A DNA stretch of 64,000 bases from positions 61,561-125,560 of the forward strand of contig CALEIK010000014.1 of assembly GCA_937876195.1 (NCBI GenBank), in the 5' to 3' direction. The notes beneath the pieces were generated by a model. It was not told the origin of the DNA and ran no database searches. It saw only the letters and a program-made list of their open reading frames with translations. Positions 16,819-25,188 of the stretch are shown here, one piece after another. Made by a program: the position numbers and the translations under genes. This stretch comes from an uncultured Flavobacteriales bacterium. GTDB taxonomy: Bacteria; Bacteroidota; Bacteroidia; Flavobacteriales_D; Crocinitomicaceae. Each line of letters begins with the position of its first letter. The first letter of the stretch is position 1.

Positions 16819-17715
16819 TTAATCACCAACTTTTGTTGATATTTTAATCACTTTATTTTGTATATCGTAGCCCTTCACTCGTGATAAAACGAAAATATAT
16901 TTCGCTCCAAAGAAGATAATTTGTGACGAATAGTACACCCAGACAAGAATCACAAGAAATGATCCCGCTATACCACTTCCAGAAGCGAAAAAGAATTTAC
17001 CTAAATAAAACTTGATGAGCACCTGACCCAAATACAACAATAAACTAGTCACTGTTGCACCACGAATTGCCATTTTCCATTTCACCTGACCATCGTGTAG
17101 AAATTTAAAAATAAAAGTAAACAGTATCACATTCGTCGCGATTGGAATTCCATGCTGCGCAATCCCTGTAAAAAACCAATTTAACGCTTCGATATCTTCA
17201 AAAAAGCGTTTATTGAGCGATAAAAATACCGTTTCCGCAAAATATAGGAGCAACAGAATAATCGTAGCACCAACAACAAAACCCATTGAAACTAGTCGTG
17301 TAACGATTGTACTCAGTATCATTTTTTTTCCACTTTTCTTAGGAACCTCGATGTCGTAGAATTCATTCAAGCTTCGCTTCATTGCATTAAAAATGGCCCC
17401 ACAAGAAAAAAGAAGGGCAAGAATACCTCCTACTTGAATAAACACATTTGCCTTTTCAAAATTGACCATGCTTAATAGGTCAATCACTCCATCGATATTA
17501 GTAAGTCCAATATTCTCTCGCATCACTTCGGAAATTATATTCACCATTGTTTCCTGTCCCAAAAACATTCCAACGTAGGTAACTGCTAGGTACAACATGG
17601 GAATCAAAGCCAACAACGTATAATACGCTAGTGCGGCTCCATGCGCCATTGGTTTTTCAGCAAAAAACTCGACAAAAGTCTCCTTAACGACGGCAAAACG
17701 TTCCTTAAAATTCAT
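16819..17715 (-). CDS. YihY/BrkB-family inner-membrane protein
   Basis: About 298 residues with six hydrophobic segments. The family phrase AHGAALAYYTLLALIPML appears near residue 25, AIFNAMKRSLNEFYDIE in the middle, and AGSFLVILVWVYYSSQIIFFGA near the C-terminus. It was historically mis-annotated as ribonuclease BN; its real role is unknown, possibly transport or envelope homeostasis. The frame is open to an ATG at 17739, but MNFKERFAVVKETF at 17715 fits family N-termini and reduces overlap with the upstream ABC ATPase gene to 11 bp. Confidence 0.88.
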   Translation of the reverse strand: MNFKERFAVVKETFVEFFAEKPMAHGAALAYYTLLALIPMLYLAVTYVGMFLGQETMVNIISEVMRENIGLTNIDGVIDLLSMVNFEKANVFIQVGGILALLFSCGAIFNAMKRSLNEFYDIEVPKKSGKKMILSTIVTRLVSMGFVVGATIILLLLYFAETVFLSLNKRFFEDIEALNWFFTGIAQHGIPIATNVILFTFIFKFLHDGQVKWKMAIRGATVTSLLLYLGQVLIKFYLGKFFFASGSGIAGSFLVILVWVYYSSQIIFFGAKYIFVLSRVKGYDIQNKVIKISTKVGD

Positions 17716-18631
17716 GCTTACAAATTGAAATACGTTCAATATTCTTTAGTGACTCGAAGCTAGTCAACATAATTCTCTCACCATTATCAGTAACAAAGTA
17801 GTTATAAATAGTGAGTCCTGTATCTATTGATTTTAAAAATTTTACGTTGATTTTACTTTCACCCTCTAAAGCATATTCATTGGGACGAAAAAGCACTCGC
17901 TTCCCGTTTAACTCAATACTGTTAACACTCCCCATCAACTCAGCTTCTTCTTCGTCCAATGGTTGGTAGTACATTTTTTCAACCGAGGCATTGCTCTGCA
18001 CACCTCCGTTATTCAATGAAATGACACGATTCACAAATCCCAACATTTCTGCTCCGTCGTGAGAGACTAAAACAATGGTCATTTTCTGTTGTTCATTCAG
18101 TTCTAACAAGTAATTGGCGATCTTCCAGCGCAAACGCTGATCCAAGTGCACAAAAGGTTCATCGAGCAAAAGAACACGTGGCTCACAAGCCATCGCTCTT
18201 GCTAGCGCTAATCGCTGCTGCTCGCCTCCCGACAATAGATGTGCTTTTCGCGAACGAATTTCTGTCAATTCAACAAGATCCAAAAAAAAGTCAATGGAAA
18301 TCGATTGCTCTTCTTTGCGTCGTGACAATATCTTCTCTCTGATGTTCTCCTCCACCGTATGATAAGGTTCCAAAGCGAAATCCTGATTCACCAACTGAAT
18401 GTCATCATAACCAGGAATTAATTTTTCGGAGGGGCCAATGAGCTGTTTACCGTCGAACTGAACTTTTCCCTCATTCGCATCGAGCAGACCTGCCATTATC
18501 TTCAATAGCGTTGACTTACCGACTCCGCTTTTTCCAATAATTCCTACTATTTCTCCTTCACCAATCGAAAAATCGACATTTCGAAGTACCCATTCATCAC
18601 GTTCTATACCGATGTTTATGAGCTCTAACAT
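17705..18631 (-). CDS. ABC transporter ATP-binding protein with C-terminal extension
   Basis: 308 residues. The nucleotide-binding domain has Walker A GKSGVGKST (33-41), signature LSGGEQQ (133-139), Walker B LLLDEP (154-159) and the H-loop VLVSHDGAEM. The last about 90 residues form a beta-rich TOBE-like extension (VNSIELNGKRVLFRPNEYAL), as in CysA/FbpC/PotA-type importer ATPases. No permease or binding protein is adjacent. Instead it sits between a 142-residue unknown (TAATG overlap) and YihY, so its membrane partner is unidentified. The motif set is intact, so it should be an active ATPase. Confidence 0.88.
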   Translation of the reverse strand: MLELINIGIERDEWVLRNVDFSIGEGEIVGIIGKSGVGKSTLLKIMAGLLDANEGKVQFDGKQLIGPSEKLIPGYDDIQLVNQDFALEPYHTVEENIREKILSRRKEEQSISIDFFLDLVELTEIRSRKAHLLSGGEQQRLALARAMACEPRVLLLDEPFVHLDQRLRWKIANYLLELNEQQKMTIVLVSHDGAEMLGFVNRVISLNNGGVQSNASVEKMYYQPLDEEEAELMGSVNSIELNGKRVLFRPNEYALEGESKINVKFLKSIDTGLTIYNYFVTDNGERIMLTSFESLKNIERISICKHEF

Positions 18632-19059
18632 TAAAATACTAACTTTTTCGGAAATTCTTGAGCGGCAATATACACACCTGGAATTGGATTTGACATAGGT
18701 TCAAAATCCTTCAAGTAAATTTTCAACGAAAATGCATCTGAATTTTCAGTCAACTCGACCGCTTCCAATATACTTTCTGAACATGCCACATAAGCAGTTG
18801 GAGCGTCTAAGGATATAATCTCAAACAAACGCATTTTTGGAACTTCAATCGCAAAACTCTCACCATCTGGCATTGTTCCTTGAAGCGGATAAATCGAATT
18901 TTCATGCACCTTAACGTCAACAACATTGGATGTAATCGACAATTCATCCTCCCACTCATAACGCGGATTCAATTCAGATTCTTTCCCATCATTGTTCGCT
19001 TCGGCATGTTCTTCGGAGAAGTGTTCGTTCAATAAATAAACGTTAATAGTGCATTTCAT
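18631..19059 (-). CDS. Uncharacterised acidic protein upstream of the ABC ATPase
   Basis: 142 residues from ATG 19059 (MKCTINVYLLNEHFSEEHAEANN). The frame is open to 19122, but the extra residues are hydrophobic and lie in the probable promoter region. The protein is acidic, has no signal peptide or transmembrane span, and looks beta-rich (SITSNVVDVKVHENS, FAIEVPKMRLFEIISLD). I do not recognise a family. The one-base overlap with the ABC gene suggests coupled translation and a shared process. Confidence 0.65.
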   Translation of the reverse strand: MKCTINVYLLNEHFSEEHAEANNDGKESELNPRYEWEDELSITSNVVDVKVHENSIYPLQGTMPDGESFAIEVPKMRLFEIISLDAPTAYVACSESILEAVELTENSDAFSLKIYLKDFEPMSNPIPGVYIAAQEFPKKLVF

Positions 19060-19139
19060 TGACTTCAATTTATAAAGCAAAAGTACCAACTTTATTGAGA
19101 TAAATAGTAGGAATAAATTCATTCCTTATTGGTTTTACA

Positions 19140-19147
19140 TACTTTTG
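19140..19147 (+). promoter_or_regulatory. Candidate -7 element for the MATE exporter gene
   Basis: TACTTTTG matches TAnnTTTG and lies 35 bases before the preferred ATG at 19183. No convincing -33 TTG was found at the proper spacing. Confidence 0.35.
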
Positions 19148-19182
19148 TCGAAACAAAATTTAAACTTGATTCTCTCATCCAC

Positions 19183-20511
19183 ATGTTGAATTTACGCTAT
19201 CAATCCATCCTTGCTATGGCGATTCCATTAATGGGTTCAACATTTATACAATCGGTTGTATTGATTACCGATTCTGCCTTTTTAAGTCGATATAGTACCA
19301 TTGCTTTCGATGCTTCAGGAAATGGCGGATTGATTTACATTACATTATTCATGGCACTTGTCGGGATGAGTGACGGTGCTCAAATTTTAATGGCGCGCAG
19401 AATTGGACAAGAAAGAGAAGACCTCCTCGCACGCATTTTTGGCACCACAATTTTGACCAACTTTTTATTGGTACTCTTTTTGTTTTCATTGATTAATTGG
19501 GTGCTACCTAATTTTATTCTAGGCTATGTCCATCATCCTGAAATAGCGACCGGACAAATTGACTATATAAGTATCAGAGGTTACGGCCTGTTTTTCGCGA
19601 TGATCTCCTTGGCCATCAATGCCTATTTTATGGCGATGGGAAAAACAACTGTTGTCCTGCTCAGCGCTATCGTGACAGCTTGCTCCAATGTATTCTTAGA
19701 TTATTCACTGATTTTCGGTCACAACGGACTTCCAGAAATGGGATTGAAAGGAGCTGCGTTGGCATCAACTGTCGCTGATGGACTTGGAATGTTTTTTCTG
19801 ATCATTGTACTCACCAGAAGTAAGTCACGCAAGGCTCATAAACTGTATGCACAACTGTCCTACAATTTTACGTCATTCAAAGAGCTCATTAAACTGGGCA
19901 CACCTATTTTGCTTCAGGGCATTGTTGCGTTAAGCACGTGGACGGTCTTCTTCGCCTGGATAGAGCAAATGGGAACGCACGAATTGACCATCTCCCAAAA
20001 CATTCGCTCGCTCTATTTTATAGCATTCATTCCCATCTTTGGTTTTGGGGCGACAACAAAGACTTATATAAGTCAATTATTAGGCGCCAAACGTTTTGAT
20101 GAAATTCCTAAAGCCATTCGACGCATTCAGCTAATGACTATTCTTTTTCTCTTTGTTTTCTTTCACGGTGCATTCTTTTACCCTGAAAAACTCATCGCAC
20201 TTATTAATCCTGAGGAAGCGTATCTTGCAGAGAGCGCAGTGATTTTACGCTACGTGGGTGGCTCCATATTTATGTTTGGATTTTTCAGTGTGTATTTTCA
20301 CACCATCAACGGAAGTGGCAACACTCGCTATACCTTTTACGTTGAATTAGCCGCTGTATGTACCTACTTATTTTCGGCATACCTATTTATTAAGGTATAC
20401 GAAGCTGATATTTTTTGGGTATGGACGGTTGAATATATTTACTTTGGTACCATGGGAATTCTTTCGATCGTCTATCTTAAGTACTTTAGTTGGCAGAAAA
20501 AACAAATATGA
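19183..20511 (+). CDS. MATE-family multidrug/metabolite exporter
   Basis: 442 residues with twelve hydrophobic segments in two homologous six-helix halves. The N-terminal MLNLRYQSILAMAIPLMGSTFIQSV and the mid-protein ELIKLGTPILLQG repeat the MATE helix-1 and helix-7 signatures. Such proteins export cationic drugs or metabolites using Na+ or H+ gradients; the substrate is not predictable. The open frame begins at 19129, but the first 18 residues lack family character and overlap the TACTTTTG box, so 19183 is chosen. The stop overlaps the fmt start (ATGA), so the two are co-transcribed. Confidence 0.9.
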   Translation: MLNLRYQSILAMAIPLMGSTFIQSVVLITDSAFLSRYSTIAFDASGNGGLIYITLFMALVGMSDGAQILMARRIGQEREDLLARIFGTTILTNFLLVLFLFSLINWVLPNFILGYVHHPEIATGQIDYISIRGYGLFFAMISLAINAYFMAMGKTTVVLLSAIVTACSNVFLDYSLIFGHNGLPEMGLKGAALASTVADGLGMFFLIIVLTRSKSRKAHKLYAQLSYNFTSFKELIKLGTPILLQGIVALSTWTVFFAWIEQMGTHELTISQNIRSLYFIAFIPIFGFGATTKTYISQLLGAKRFDEIPKAIRRIQLMTILFLFVFFHGAFFYPEKLIALINPEEAYLAESAVILRYVGGSIFMFGFFSVYFHTINGSGNTRYTFYVELAAVCTYLFSAYLFIKVYEADIFWVWTVEYIYFGTMGILSIVYLKYFSWQKKQI

Positions 20512-21467
20512 GCATGGATAATATACGTATCGTCTTTATGGGGACTCCTGAGTTCGCGGTTGAAATTCTGAAAAAATTGCACCAAGAAGGTATAGTGATC
20601 GAAGCGGTTGTTACTGCCCCAGACAAGCCTGCTGGACGTGGACGTCAACTCAACCAAAGCGCTGTTAAAGAATATGCCGTACAACATCAGTTAAAAATCC
20701 TTCAACCAAGCAATTTAAAGGACGAAACATTTATAAGTGAGCTTTCATCCTTGAATGCCGATTTATTCGTCGTGGTGGCGTTTAGAATGCTTCCTGAGGT
20801 CGTTTGGAGCATGCCACGATTAGGCACCATCAATCTTCATGGATCGCTGTTGCCAAATTACCGAGGCGCTGCACCCATTAACTGGGCGATCATTAACGGT
20901 GAAAAGGAAACGGGTGTCACCACCTTCTTCATTGAAAAAGAAATTGATACGGGTAAAATCATCGAACAAGCAAAAGTGAACATCGGAGAAAACGAAAATG
21001 TGGGCTCATTGTACCAACGACTCATGAAACTTGGAGCTGACCTAATGTATTCGACCGTTCAAAAAATTGCAAAAGGAGATATTCAAGCGATTGATCAAAA
21101 TCAACACGACCTGTCTAACATTCAGCCTGCGCCCAAAATATTCAAATTGGACTGTAAAATTAATTTTCAACAGCCTGTGCATATCGTTCACAATTTTTGC
21201 AGAGGACTTTCCCCCTATCCTGGTGCTTGGTGCGAACTGTCAAATACCATTAAGGGAGAAGTTAAAACCTACAAACTCTTCGCAACAGAAAAAACCACCA
21301 TTTCGGTTTCAAACTCATCTTTGGCTTCGAACGAGGAGGGCATTCTTTTTCCTTGTGAAGATTATTATTTATTGGTCACCGAAATTCAACCAGAAGGAAA
21401 GCGCAAAATGAATTTTAAAGAGTTTTTGGCAGGAAACTCCCTAAACGACCTAATTCTGGCAGACTAA
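20508..21467 (+). CDS. fmt: Methionyl-tRNA formyltransferase
   Basis: Formylates Met-tRNAfMet with 10-formyl-tetrahydrofolate for translation initiation. 319 residues, normal length. Visible are IRIVFMGTPEFAVEIL at the N-terminus, the folate-site and catalytic segment HGSLLPNYRGAAPINWAI, and GVTTFFIEKEIDTGKI. The C-terminal OB-like tRNA-binding domain includes RGLSPYPGAWC. The ATG at 20508 overlaps the MATE stop by 4 bp and is preferred to an upstream ATG at 20490. An ATG at 20514 is also possible. Confidence 0.95.
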   Translation: MSMDNIRIVFMGTPEFAVEILKKLHQEGIVIEAVVTAPDKPAGRGRQLNQSAVKEYAVQHQLKILQPSNLKDETFISELSSLNADLFVVVAFRMLPEVVWSMPRLGTINLHGSLLPNYRGAAPINWAIINGEKETGVTTFFIEKEIDTGKIIEQAKVNIGENENVGSLYQRLMKLGADLMYSTVQKIAKGDIQAIDQNQHDLSNIQPAPKIFKLDCKINFQQPVHIVHNFCRGLSPYPGAWCELSNTIKGEVKTYKLFATEKTTISVSNSSLASNEEGILFPCEDYYLLVTEIQPEGKRKMNFKEFLAGNSLNDLILAD

Positions 21468-21542
21468 ACTTCCATTTATTTTCAACGAGCAAAAGCTATT
21501 GTTGGTCGAAAAGACCTTTAAAATAGCCGTTTTTAGGGGTGG

Positions 21543-21571
21543 TTATCAACAAAATGATGGTTTTATCCACA
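21543..21571 (+). promoter_or_regulatory. Two DnaA-box-like sites, 20 bp apart
   Basis: TTATCAACA (21543-21551) and the perfect consensus TTATCCACA (21563-21571) lie in the same orientation, two helical turns apart, in the 200-bp spacer upstream of the HU gene. They could be DnaA-binding sites regulating HU or part of a replication-associated region. No further boxes were seen here. Confidence 0.4.
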
Positions 21572-21598
21572 AAATCGACCTTTTTTTCGCATAAACAC

Positions 21599-21628
21599 TT
21601 GCACGGCAAGGATATTACAATATATTTG
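21599..21628 (+). promoter_or_regulatory. Promoter of the HU gene
   Basis: TTG at 21599-21601, a 19-base spacer and TATATTTG at 21621-21628 match the Bacteroidetes promoter consensus, leaving a leader of roughly 35 bases before the ATG. Confidence 0.7.
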
Positions 21629-21667
21629 TTTTGATAATTTTTTATACAAACTAAAAAAAACCAAACT

Positions 21668-21940
21668 ATGAACAAAGCAGAATTAATAGATGCAATGGCA
21701 TCTAGTGCTGGATTGTCGAAAGCAGATGCTAAAAGAGCATTAGACGGATTTGTTGATGCAACAACAGGTGCATTGAAAAAAGGAGATAGAATTTCTTTAG
21801 TAGGATTCGGATCATTCTCTGTTTCAAACCGTGCTGCTAGAACAGGTCGTAACCCACAAACTGGGAAAGAAATCAAAATTGCTGCTAAAAACGTTGTACG
21901 TTTTAAAGCGGGTTCTGAGCTTTCTAGTAAAGTGAACTAA
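21668..21940 (+). CDS. HU-family nucleoid DNA-binding protein
   Basis: 90 residues, the standard HU/IHF length. It shows MNKAELIDAMASSAGLSKADAKRALDGF for the helical dimer core. The body carries GDRISLVGFGSFSVSNRAARTGRNPQTGKEI with the DNA-arm RNPQTG motif (the intercalating proline in RNP), ending in FKAGSELSS. It bends and compacts DNA. The gene has a strong consensus promoter and a strong terminator, and its codon choice looks like that of a highly expressed gene (inference). IHF-alpha/beta is less likely because it stands alone and has HU-type arm residues. Confidence 0.96.
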   Translation: MNKAELIDAMASSAGLSKADAKRALDGFVDATTGALKKGDRISLVGFGSFSVSNRAARTGRNPQTGKEIKIAAKNVVRFKAGSELSSKVN

Positions 21941-21964
21941 TTAAGACCTTTGAGTTTTTGAAAG

Positions 21965-21991
21965 AGGGAATCTGTTGATTCCCTTTTTTTT
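21965..21991 (+). terminator. Rho-independent terminator of the HU gene
   Basis: An 8-bp perfect stem AGGGAATC/GATTCCCT with a TGTT loop is followed by eight T. It lies 24 bases past the HU stop and overlaps the upstream open part of the trmH frame, which supports the later trmH start. Confidence 0.9.
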
Positions 21992-22013
21992 GTATAAACA
22001 ATTCGGATTCACC

Positions 22014-22694
22014 ATGAACATCGATGAAAAAGTGTTGGCTTCCTTCTATGAAATAATCAGTGAAAGCAAGCAAGAAATGTACGACCGTATCGCAGCGGAT
22101 AGAACAAAATATATCACAGTAGTTCTCGAAAACATTAGAAAAGAACACAACGCCTCTGCTGTATTGAGAACCTGTGATTGCTTTGGCATTCAAGAATTGC
22201 ATGCCATAGAAAAGGAACACAAGTATGAAATTCAGCACGACATCGCGCTTGGCGCTGCTAAATGGGTCGATCTTTACTCGTATAGTGAAGGAGAAAACCC
22301 TACCGTAGAATGCCTACAACAAATGAAAGCAAAAGGATATAAACTTGTTGCGACTTCTCCGCATACTGAGAATGACATCAACGATTTGGACATTAGTCAA
22401 CCCATTGCGTTGATTTTTGGAACCGAAAAGCACGGTGTATCTTCCCAAGTTGAAGAAATGGCAGATGAATTGGTACGAATTCCAATGTATGGTTTCACAG
22501 AGAGTTTTAATATTAGTGTCTCAGCTGCAATTGCTTTAAATATTCTTCGACGAAAACTAAAACAATCCTCCATTGCATGGAAACTCAGTGAACAAGAACA
22601 AATTCGACTTAAAATTGACTGGTGTACAAAAATAATTCGCGAAGGTGAAATCGTAGAGAAAGAAATAAGGCGACGTCATTTTGAAAAAGAATAA
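22014..22694 (+). CDS. trmH: TrmH-type tRNA (guanosine-2'-O-)-methyltransferase
   Basis: A SPOUT-fold RNA 2'-O-ribose methyltransferase of 226 residues. Motif 1 is ENIRKEHNASAVLRTCDCFG with the catalytic asparagine/arginine. Motif 2 is IALIFGTEKHGVSSQ and motif 3 is RIPMYGFTESFNISVSAAIAL, which form the trefoil-knot SAM site. The C-terminal extension (QEQIRLKIDWCTKII) is typical of TrmH acting at Gm18. The frame is open from 21975, but that part is inside the HU terminator; the ATG at 22014 starts MNIDEKVLASFYEII. The specific site (Gm18) is inferred from length and tail. Confidence 0.9.
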   Translation: MNIDEKVLASFYEIISESKQEMYDRIAADRTKYITVVLENIRKEHNASAVLRTCDCFGIQELHAIEKEHKYEIQHDIALGAAKWVDLYSYSEGENPTVECLQQMKAKGYKLVATSPHTENDINDLDISQPIALIFGTEKHGVSSQVEEMADELVRIPMYGFTESFNISVSAAIALNILRRKLKQSSIAWKLSEQEQIRLKIDWCTKIIREGEIVEKEIRRRHFEKE

Positions 22695-22702
22695 TATATT
22701 TG
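22695..22702 (+). promoter_or_regulatory. Candidate -7 element for the bTHX gene
   Basis: TATATTTG overlaps the last base region of trmH, 39 bases before the bTHX ATG. No TTG at normal spacing was found upstream. Confidence 0.4.
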
Positions 22703-22741
22703 TATAATCAATTAAATACTAAAGCTAAAAAACATATCATT

Positions 22742-23077
22742 ATGGGTAGAGGAGATAAAAAAACAAGAAAAGGAAAAATTTCACAAGGTTCTTACGGAGT
22801 AACCAGACCTCGTAAAAAATCCACTCCTATTGTAGCAGTGGCTAAGCCCAAAAAGAAACCTGCAGCTAAGGCTGAAATTGATGCGGATGAAGTGAAAAAG
22901 CCAGCAGCGAAAAAAGCAACGGCTACCAAAGCAGCAGCGAAGAAACCTGCAGCAGCAAAAAAACCAGCTGCCGAGAAAAAACCAGCAGCGGAGAAAAAAG
23001 TAGCGGCAAAGAAAACCGCAGCGAAAAAACCCGCAGCAGAGAAAAAAACAAAAACAACCTCAAAAAAAGAGGCTTAA
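22742..23077 (+). CDS. 30S ribosomal protein bTHX with histone-H1-like C-terminal tail
   Basis: 111 residues. The first about 26 (MGRGDKKTRKGKISQGSYGV, then TRPRKK) match ribosomal protein THX, a short basic peptide of the small-subunit head normally only about 25-40 residues long. The remaining 70 or so residues are an Ala/Lys/Pro-rich tail of repeated KKPAA/EKKPAA units like bacterial histone-H1-like (Hc1/AlgP-type) proteins. The frame is open from 22700, but the THX motif fixes the ATG at 22742. A strong terminator follows. The tail may bind rRNA or DNA; that role is inference. Confidence 0.85.
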   Translation: MGRGDKKTRKGKISQGSYGVTRPRKKSTPIVAVAKPKKKPAAKAEIDADEVKKPAAKKATATKAAAKKPAAAKKPAAEKKPAAEKKVAAKKTAAKKPAAEKKTKTTSKKEA

Positions 23078-23084
23078 ATAGTTT

Positions 23085-23113
23085 GGCTGCCTAGATTGGC
23101 AGCCTTTTTTTTT
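23085..23113 (+). terminator. Rho-independent terminator of the bTHX gene
   Basis: A perfect 7-bp GC-rich stem GGCTGCC/GGCAGCC with loop TAGATT is followed by nine T, starting seven bases after the stop codon. Confidence 0.93.
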
Positions 23114-23145
23114 ATAGTGTAATATTTTAATTCTTTCTAAATCAA

Positions 23146-24213
23146 ATGAAACACAATTTTGGAGCTGGCCCTTGTATTTTGCCACAGAACGTATTTAAAC
23201 AAGCAGCCGATGCTGTAATCGATTTTAATGGTTTATCATTATTGGAAGTCTCGCACAGAAGTGGCGACTTTGTCAAAGTGATGGATGAAGCTCAAGAATT
23301 AGTCAAAAAGGCGCTAAACGTACCTGCTGGCTACTCTGTTGTTTTTCTTCAAGGCGGAGCGTCTTTGGGATTTACTATTGCAGCGCTAAATCTGATGCGT
23401 TCAACAAAAAAGGCAGGTTATATCAATACTGGAACCTGGGCGAAAGGTGCAATCAAAGAAGCGAAAGCCGTTGGCGTTGACGTAAATGTGTTTGCGTCTT
23501 CTGAAGATAAAAATTTCAGCTACATCCCAAAAGGCTACTCAGTACCAACAGATGTAGATTACATTCACTATACTTCTAACAATACAATCGTTGGGACACA
23601 GTTTAAATCTATTGTTGAGACATCCTCACCCCTAGTTTGTGACATGTCTTCAGACATCTTTTCTCAAGTAATTGACGTTTCAAAATTTGATTTGATTTAT
23701 GCTGGCGCTCAGAAGAACTTAGGTCCTGCTGGAGCAACGCTTTACATTGTAAAAGATGAAATTTTAGGAAAGTCTACCTCTCCTTTTATGCCGTCTTACC
23801 TCAATTTAAAAAATCACGTAGAAAAAGAGTCGATGTTGAATACACCTCCCGTATTTTCTGTTTATACTTCTATGTTGAATTTAAGAGATTTAATTGCAAA
23901 TGGTGGTGTACCAGCTGCGGAGAAGAAAAATAGTGCAAAGGCTGAATTACTGTACAACGAAATTGATTCCAACCCATTATTTAATGGTCCAGTGGCAGTC
24001 GAAGATCGCTCATTGATGAATGTAACTTTCCTGTTGAATAAAGAAGAGTTAGCGGCAGAATTTGATCAACTCTGGAAAGCATCGGGAATTGTTGGACTTG
24101 CAGGTCACAGATCTGTTGGGGGTTACCGCGCATCGCTTTACAATGCTTTGCCAATTGAAAGCGTAAAAGTTTTGGTTGACGCAATGAAAGAATTCACACG
24201 AACAAAAGGATAG
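23146..24213 (+). CDS. serC: Phosphoserine aminotransferase
   Basis: Converts 3-phosphohydroxypyruvate and glutamate to O-phosphoserine (serine and possibly pyridoxal pathway). 355 residues, the usual length. It starts KHNFGAGPCILP, has SHRSGDF near residue 36, FLQGGASLGF near 66 and the PLP Lys190 in YAGAQKNLGPAG. GLAGHRSVGGYRASLYNALP is the family C-terminal signature. It is the first gene of a five-gene plus-strand operon: serC, serA (6-bp gap), DUF1015, yggS and DUF1684. No phosphoserine phosphatase (serB) gene is in the window. Confidence 0.96.
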   Translation: MKHNFGAGPCILPQNVFKQAADAVIDFNGLSLLEVSHRSGDFVKVMDEAQELVKKALNVPAGYSVVFLQGGASLGFTIAALNLMRSTKKAGYINTGTWAKGAIKEAKAVGVDVNVFASSEDKNFSYIPKGYSVPTDVDYIHYTSNNTIVGTQFKSIVETSSPLVCDMSSDIFSQVIDVSKFDLIYAGAQKNLGPAGATLYIVKDEILGKSTSPFMPSYLNLKNHVEKESMLNTPPVFSVYTSMLNLRDLIANGGVPAAEKKNSAKAELLYNEIDSNPLFNGPVAVEDRSLMNVTFLLNKEELAAEFDQLWKASGIVGLAGHRSVGGYRASLYNALPIESVKVLVDAMKEFTRTKG

Positions 24214-24219
24214 AATAAC

Positions 24220-25176
24220 ATGAAAGTTTTAGCAAACGATGGAATTTCTCCATCTGGAATTTCCGCTCTGGAAGCCGCAGGATATACTGTAATCACTGCC
24301 AAAGTTGAGCAAGAGAACTTAATCGAGTATATCAACGCAGAAAACATTGAAGTTTTACTTGTAAGAAGTGCAACAACAGCAAGAAAAGAATTGATTGATG
24401 CCTGTCCAGGACTTAAATTGATTGGACGTGGTGGTGTTGGAATGGATAATATTGATGTTCAATATGCGCGTGACAATGGAAGAACTGTCATAAATACACC
24501 AGCAGCATCTTCGCAGTCTGTTGCTGAATTGGTGATGGGACACATGTTCGCAATCTCACGATTTCTTAACGACTCCTATAAAAACATTGGTATCGGTCAC
24601 TTCAGCGCGCTGAAAAAAAATTACGGAAAGGGTGTTGAGCTGAAAGGTAAAAACCTAACAATTGTTGGTTTCGGTAGAATCGGTCAAAGTGTCGCGGAAT
24701 ATGCCATCGGTTGTGGAATGAACGTCACTGCTGTAGATATATTCACCGAACCAAGAACGCTCAATATTCAGTTGGGAAATAATCTTTCTGTTTCAGCGAC
24801 CATTCAACCAATTACTTCATTGGACGAGGGCATCAAAAATGCTGATTATATTTCTTTGCATGTTCCAAAACAAGCTGATGGATCTGCAGTAATCACTAAA
24901 AAGGAGTTTGCATTAATGAAAGACGGTGTCCGCATTGTCAATGCAGCACGAGGTGGTGTGATCAATGAAGATGATTTATTGGAAGTATTGGCTTCAAATA
25001 AGGTGGCAGGAGTAGCATTGGATGTTTTCGAAAATGAACCAGATCCGCGAGCGGACTTGTTAAATCACCCGAAAATTGCTTGTACGCCGCACATTGGTGC
25101 TGCAACGCTGGAAGCGCAGGACCGTATTGGAACAGAATTAGCGGCTTCAATAATTGGACAATTCGGACAGTTTTAG
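24220..25176 (+). CDS. serA: D-3-phosphoglycerate dehydrogenase (short form)
   Basis: Catalyses the NAD+-linked first step of serine synthesis. 318 residues: substrate-domain motif LIGRGGVGMDNIDVQYA, Rossmann fingerprint VGFGRIGQSVAEYA, catalytic Arg in NAARGGVINEDDL, Glu in DVFENEP and His in TPHIGAATLEAQ. It lacks the C-terminal ACT/ASB regulatory domains of the about 410-530-residue forms. Direct serine feedback through an ACT domain is therefore not expected. Position after serC supports the assignment over other 2-hydroxyacid dehydrogenases. Confidence 0.93.
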   Translation: MKVLANDGISPSGISALEAAGYTVITAKVEQENLIEYINAENIEVLLVRSATTARKELIDACPGLKLIGRGGVGMDNIDVQYARDNGRTVINTPAASSQSVAELVMGHMFAISRFLNDSYKNIGIGHFSALKKNYGKGVELKGKNLTIVGFGRIGQSVAEYAIGCGMNVTAVDIFTEPRTLNIQLGNNLSVSATIQPITSLDEGIKNADYISLHVPKQADGSAVITKKEFALMKDGVRIVNAARGGVINEDDLLEVLASNKVAGVALDVFENEPDPRADLLNHPKIACTPHIGAATLEAQDRIGTELAASIIGQFGQF

Positions 25177-25188
25177 TCACCGATTTTA

